From assembly GCA_006176705.1 (NCBI GenBank), contig QRFJ01007155.1, forward strand, positions 41,268 through 105,267: a stretch of DNA of 64,000 nucleotides, read 5' to 3'. This document shows positions 59,458-64,000 of the stretch, piece after piece. The position numbers and the translations under genes are program-made. A model generated the notes under the pieces. That model had not been told where the DNA came from. It saw only the letters and a program-made list of their open reading frames with translations, and searched no databases. How positions within the stretch are numbered: position 1 is the stretch's first letter; the number at the start of each line of letters is the position of its first letter. The stretch comes from Cocos nucifera (Eukaryota > Streptophyta > Magnoliopsida > Arecales > Arecaceae).

Positions 59458-61521
59458 TTTTTTTCTTCTTCTCCTTCTTCCCCTTCTATCGAACGATTAT
59501 GGCTGTCACTATCAGTTTGTTACAAGCTCCATCCATATAAGGGACCCTCCAGATATGCTTTCAAAAAAAAAAAGCTCTCCTTTTCTTCCTTAAAACTCTG
59601 CTAGAATCTCTCTATGTATTCCATTTCTGTTGGCTGAAAGAGCTGAGTTGATCGTCGGTGGGTCTTGCCAGAGCCACCACCCTAAACTCCGAACGAGACT
59701 TATTTTGGAGGTCCTGGTAGAGAACTTATCCTCTCCAAATCCAGCTTCGACTCTGGCAACGGTCAGATTTCATGCCAATAGGATTGGTGCTAGAAGGAGG
59801 GCCTCAAGTTATTGAGGTTCTCTTGTTCTTGAAGGAATACATGATGGAGATCCCTTTTCATCCCAGTCAGAGTCCTACTTTTCCTCTTGACCTCTTGAGG
59901 ATGCATCCCAGAAAGGCTTCAACCCGATGGTCAACCACCTCCATGGCCAGATCTCATCCAGATCTTCTCACCCCTATTTCGTCTCCTACATCTCAAGCCC
60001 GAGCGCCTACGATGGTGGACATGGTGCAATTCGACCTACTGGTCCAGTAGGTTCGCGGCCTCACTGAAACAGTGCAGGTCATGTGGCTGCAGTAGCCATC
60101 TTTGGTGCCATCTTGATCAAAGCAGGTTTTTTGGGAGCCAGAGAATCCGATCTGGAGGCGACCGACTTGGGTTAGTTGACCGACCATCCTTGAAAAGGAA
60201 AAGCATAGTGTAGAGAGCCCTTGTTTGGATAATAACTCAACCCCAGGAGGAGCTTTGCCTCTATTCCACTAGAAAATTCTGAAGATCAACGATCATGAAG
60301 ATCTTCTAAATCAAAGGCTCCAAAAAATGAGCCGATGAATTAAAGAACTCCATCATGCTCTCTCCTCCTGCGGTAACGATATTTGCACTGACCCTCTTTT
60401 TCTTCAAAAAATTATGTAGGAACTGATCCCGCCGAACTTCAAGCTCTCTTAGTTTGAGAGTTACGATAGAATCGTCGATCCGATCGACCATCTGGAGGCC
60501 TTCCAGATAATAATGCTGCTCCATGGCATGCCAGATGCCATTTTATGCCGGGCTATCCCGTCCACCCTCAAGGGAGCCATCAAAAATTGGTATTCAACCC
60601 GTATGCCGAGTACCATCTTTTTCTTCTATTAAATGAGCTATTAATTTATGGCTCATTTTGTTAGCAGTTGACATCCCCACCGAGGTTCAGATTCTCTGAT
60701 TAATATCAAGTAGGAGGAGAAATCAGTCCAAGCTTATGTCACTCGATTTAATGCTGCTGCATTGGAGGTCTGGAACCTGGACCAGTCTATTACAATGGCC
60801 ACACTCAAGGATGGCCTTCAGAAGAATGATTTGCTGTTCTTTCTGAAGAAGAAGTACCCTAGGAACTTTGCCGATATGCTGGCTCAGGCTGAAGATTATG
60901 CTCGAGCTGTGGAGGCCTTTAAGGCCAGGGATAATGAAGCCGCCTAGGAGTGACAGGCGGGCGAACCGAATGTGCCTGTGGCTGAAAAGAAATCAAGCAG
61001 AGCTCGGCCACACTCTCGAACTTCTTCGGAGCATAACCGAGCCTGAACTCCTACCCAGGCCCAAAGGCGATGAAGCCTGGATAGAAGGGCATGATGGAGC
61101 TCTCCCTTCAGAAGATTTCATAACTATGCCCCTCTCAATGCTCTAAAAATTCATGTACTAATGGAGATCTGAGAGCAACTATCGAGATCGAAAAGAATGC
61201 ACACTCATTCCGACAAGCGCAATCCTAGCAAGTTTTACCTCTACCATCGAGATCATAGTCACGATATAGAAGAGTGCATGTAGCTCCAAGATGAGAGCGA
61301 GGAGCTCATCAGGCATGGTAGGCTTGGCTGGTTCCTACGACATCGATCAAAAGGATGGAAGGTCGATCAAGAGCAACCCCACCGCCAGAACCACCGAGGA
61401 GCGAGCAGCAAGAAGATCGGCCTTCGATTGGCATCATTAACACCATCTCTGGGGGACTTCGACGTAAGAAGGCTAGTGGATAGAATAATCTTGAGAAGAG
61501 GTGGAGGACTAAGGAGCCCAT
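59458..61521 (+). pseudogene. Ty3/gypsy gag region remnant
   Basis: This is the only non-copia element. The first 300 bp look like leader, with TTGGTGCTAGAAGGAGGG at 59784. N-terminal Gag text follows (59772-60050). A retrotransposon gag domain is readable over about 60430-60947: IPPNFKLS, DPIDHLEAFQ, LLHGMPDAILCRAIPSTLKG, then SVQAYVTRFNAAALEVWNLD and LKKKYPRNFADMLAQAEDYA. A FYLYHRDHSHDIEECM box (about 61230-61280) and a GIINTISGGLRRKKA stretch (about 61420-61465) are typical of plant gypsy Gag ends. Stops and shifts are frequent. Protease and polymerase are absent. The Beta LTR at 61522 cuts it. Base composition is less AT-rich than around it. Confidence 0.8.
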
Positions 61522-62985
61522 TGTTAGATATATGTGCCCTAGAAGCCAGAATTGGCTGACAGTTGTAATACACTTCTAGGGGCAAAATTATAATTATGAC
61601 TATAATAAAACAAATGGGTTATTTTCTATCACATATGTGTATTTAGTGTCTGTGATACATCCTTTGAGTTAATGGTAATGATAATTCATATTTTCAAGAG
61701 TTGAAAATTTAGGACATGAATAATCATTATTAACTCATAAATTGCTCCCGACCATAGGATCATCATGAGGATGATGATTGATCCGAAAGGTTGGTGTACA
61801 ATCACTTCTCTTTAGTAGATGAGTCTTGAGTCTATGGTGAGACACCAGAGCGAGAGTATAGGTACTCGTTAGAGAACGAGGGCACTGAGCGTGACCACCT
61901 CGAGTAGTCATTAGGAAGTCTACCTTCTCGTCAATGACTGACTCGATGCTGCAGTGGTGTGTCTGGTTCTTTGACCTGAGGTGCATCGGCAGTTCACCTT
62001 GAGGGTGTTATAGTTTGACTACACCATAACTCGATCTCCTAGCCATTCGAAATCCTGAGGTGTATGTTGGCTATAGCATGTTCATTGTAGGAACTGGATT
62101 GCATCAAGATGGAATCTATCTACCTCGGTGGTAGAGGAGCAGCCCTATGATGATCATGAGAATCAAGTCCAGAAGCCCATGGCCATGGTAGAGTGAAATA
62201 ATAGAAAGAGTTTCTATTTAGGTTTTCACATCAGACTTGAATCGAATGATTACATCATATGACAGAGACTAGGGTTTGATGAGTTCACCTAAATCCTAAT
62301 CTGATCGGAGCTCAAGATAGAAGAACTTAATCACACAGGTAGCTGCACCAAGAGGTTTGCATTCAGCTCTGATGGGTTGCCACCATAATATCGCTGGTTC
62401 ACTTGGTGGATTTTGGGAAGCAATTTAGAATGATTTAGATAATCGATCATCTCTAACTGTTCAATCAGAAGAGTTTTCTGATCCATCGAAAGGAGTTTCG
62501 ATGATGCGATGATAGAGATCAATGACATATTCCATTATCCATATAGAATGAACCTAACTGGGGTCACACAAATAAGGGTTTGAATCTATGATCATCAAAT
62601 TGAACTGGTCTAAGTTCAATTGATCTGAATGAATTCAATTAGGTTCAAGGAAATCGTGCTAGCACTCGATTAACCTAAGTTCTTCCTTTACTATCATAAA
62701 TAAGTTGTCTATCTGAGCGCAAAGGAGTTTGTGCTCAATTAAGAGGCCTTCAATATGGTTTGACCTGGAGGTTTGTCCAAGTAGAAAAGGTGTCTTATTT
62801 TGTAAGACATTACCTACCATTTTTGGTCACCTCCATTTCTTACTCTTTGACTTTGGTCCAAAATCTACCTTTGATTGTCAAACATTGACCATTGACAACC
62901 TTTGATTTTTGACGCATATGTCAAATGACCTATTAGAGAGCTGGTGGGGCCTGTCCTCGCTGCTAGAACTTAGCAAGGAAGAGGG
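61522..62985 (+). repeat. Beta LTR 5' part, plus strand
   Basis: It starts TGTTAGATATATGTGCCC and follows the reverse complement of the C6 5' LTR (56481 down to about 55030). It stops at 62985, inside the GC-rich segment around the AGCTGGTGGGG word. The first 850 bp match cleanly; from about 62380 small indels become frequent. The GAGGG before the next LTR would be the target site if that LTR inserted here. Confidence 0.82.
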
Positions 62986-64000
62986 TGAAGGGAAATCCTG
63001 ATTTCCCGGTCCAGGTTTCGGTTCAGATTGATAAGATCAAGAGATATATTTCAAAAAATTTTCTCTTGATCCTCAATCAGGAATCTGATATATTTAGATC
63101 TGAATTCTATTATTTAATAAAATTAAAAATTAAATATGTAAATTAAAATCAAATTTAATTTAACCTGATCTGGGTAATCCTATTACCCTGTTGATGATCT
63201 ATTTGCGCGGAAGGGTTCTGGATCTTAAGCCACGCAAGCGCCTGGCCTCTACCGATATCCACTCGGGTTGATCTGGAGATCCTCTTCTTCTCTATCACAC
63301 CTTCAAAATTAGGATCTAGATCTGATCGGAGGATCTTCAAAACCTTTTTGAAGATGAGCCAGTCATCCTTTGGCAGCATGCAGCCTTCTTATTTTGATTC
63401 AGCCTTTCTTTATCTGAATTGCACCAACCAGGTCCCAATCTCCTTTTGGAACGTGGAGAGCTAAGGGGAAAAGAGACTATGGCGTGAGAAGGAGGGAGAG
63501 GAGCCTTGGGGCATGGAGAAATTATGATCTCTCATATCTCTCTTATCTCATACAATCTGAGTTGTTGATACAGGCGTCTTATTATTAGACTAGCTGGTGA
63601 TCCAACTCCTTCTACTTTTCCCAAGCAATCACCAACCCTTTGTGACAATCAGATCTAAATCTGATTAGTGGGAATAGAGACCCCCTGATTCTCCTTAGAG
63701 GGGCCTAAGACCAGTCAAAGTTGGTTCTTAGAAGAACTCTAATTGGGATCCAAAAGGAGATTGGAGTTTCCTTGTCCAACAAAGACTCCTAGGGCGCCTC
63801 CAACTTGGGCACACGCCTAGGGTGGCGTGCCACCCTCTTTCCTTGCACAGGTTCTGGATAGGGGACAGGGCCCCACCAGCTCTCCAATAAGGTGCATGAC
63901 ATGTGGTCAAAGTCAAAGTGTCAACGGTTTCAACGTTTGAACCAGTCAAAAGGTAGACTTTTTGACCAAAGTCAAAGAAACAAGAAATGGTAGGGACCAA
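62986..64000 (-). repeat. Beta LTR on the minus strand, running off the window
   Basis: It starts TGAAGGGAAATCCTGATTTC, the terminus of the Beta LTR in reverse complement, and follows 54199 to about 55170 in order. Many one- or two-base insertions and losses separate it from that copy (CCAGGTTTCGGTTC against CCAGGTTCGTTC at the start). It is probably the left end of another minus-strand Beta element inserted in the LTR before it. The rest lies beyond the window. Confidence 0.8.

Noticed and set aside
59565..59575. A run of eleven A considered as a LINE or SINE tail
   Set aside because: No upstream LINE or SINE features and no flanking duplication; it lies in the gypsy leader.
1..64000. Search for a host gene, defence system or biosynthetic cluster
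   Set aside because: All credible coding text belongs to retrotransposon polyproteins; nothing else survived inspection on either strand.

Overview
The window is plant nuclear DNA made almost entirely of nested LTR retrotransposons. I found no host gene, rRNA, tRNA gene or CRISPR array. A flowering plant is suggested by full-length Ty1/copia elements with a primer site matching initiator tRNA-Met (TGGTATCAGAGCC), very long LTRs (2.2-2.7 kb), AT-rich sequence and decay mostly by C-to-T/G-to-A changes. A large-genome monocot such as a palm is a guess; nothing here proves it.

Two copia families account for nearly everything. I call them Alpha (LTR begins TGTTGG) and Beta (LTR begins TGTTAGATAT). 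From left to right: the 3' end of an Alpha element, C1 (1-6320), whose LTR holds a solo Beta LTR (2799-5052); two Beta LTR fragments facing opposite ways (6321-6770 and 6771-7651); and a truncated Alpha LTR (7697-10137). Next comes a large nest. Alpha element C2 (10138-59457) is the outer host. C2 is split inside gag by Alpha element C3 (13483-44543). C3 in turn holds Beta element C4 (20680-30818, plus strand) and Alpha element C5 (about 30830-41703, minus strand), which are joined by what looks like a deletion. C2 is split again inside integrase by Beta element C6 (46056-56481, minus strand), the best preserved copy. The window closes with a Ty3/gypsy gag remnant (59458-61521) and two Beta LTR pieces in opposite orientation (61522-62985 and 62986-64000).

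Each copia element encodes, or once encoded, one Gag-protease-integrase-reverse transcriptase-RNase H polyprotein of about 1,310-1,320 codons, preceded by a leader that is 1.7-1.9 kb in C3 to C6. All copies are broken by stops and frameshifts. None looks able to move by itself as assembled.

The most striking observation is 57630-59275. There the C2 polymerase sequence and a Beta LTR are interleaved over runs of a few to about 20 bases, and both parents stay in order for 1.6 kb. No transposition mechanism I know makes this, and it most likely records a consensus or assembly error. Other points worth a look are a hairpin with a compensatory base-pair change in the Beta leader, a short hairpin module in the Alpha leader that is duplicated in C3, recurrent stops at the same codons in independent copies, and the patchy similarity of C6's two LTRs. 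I did not find a new gene system.
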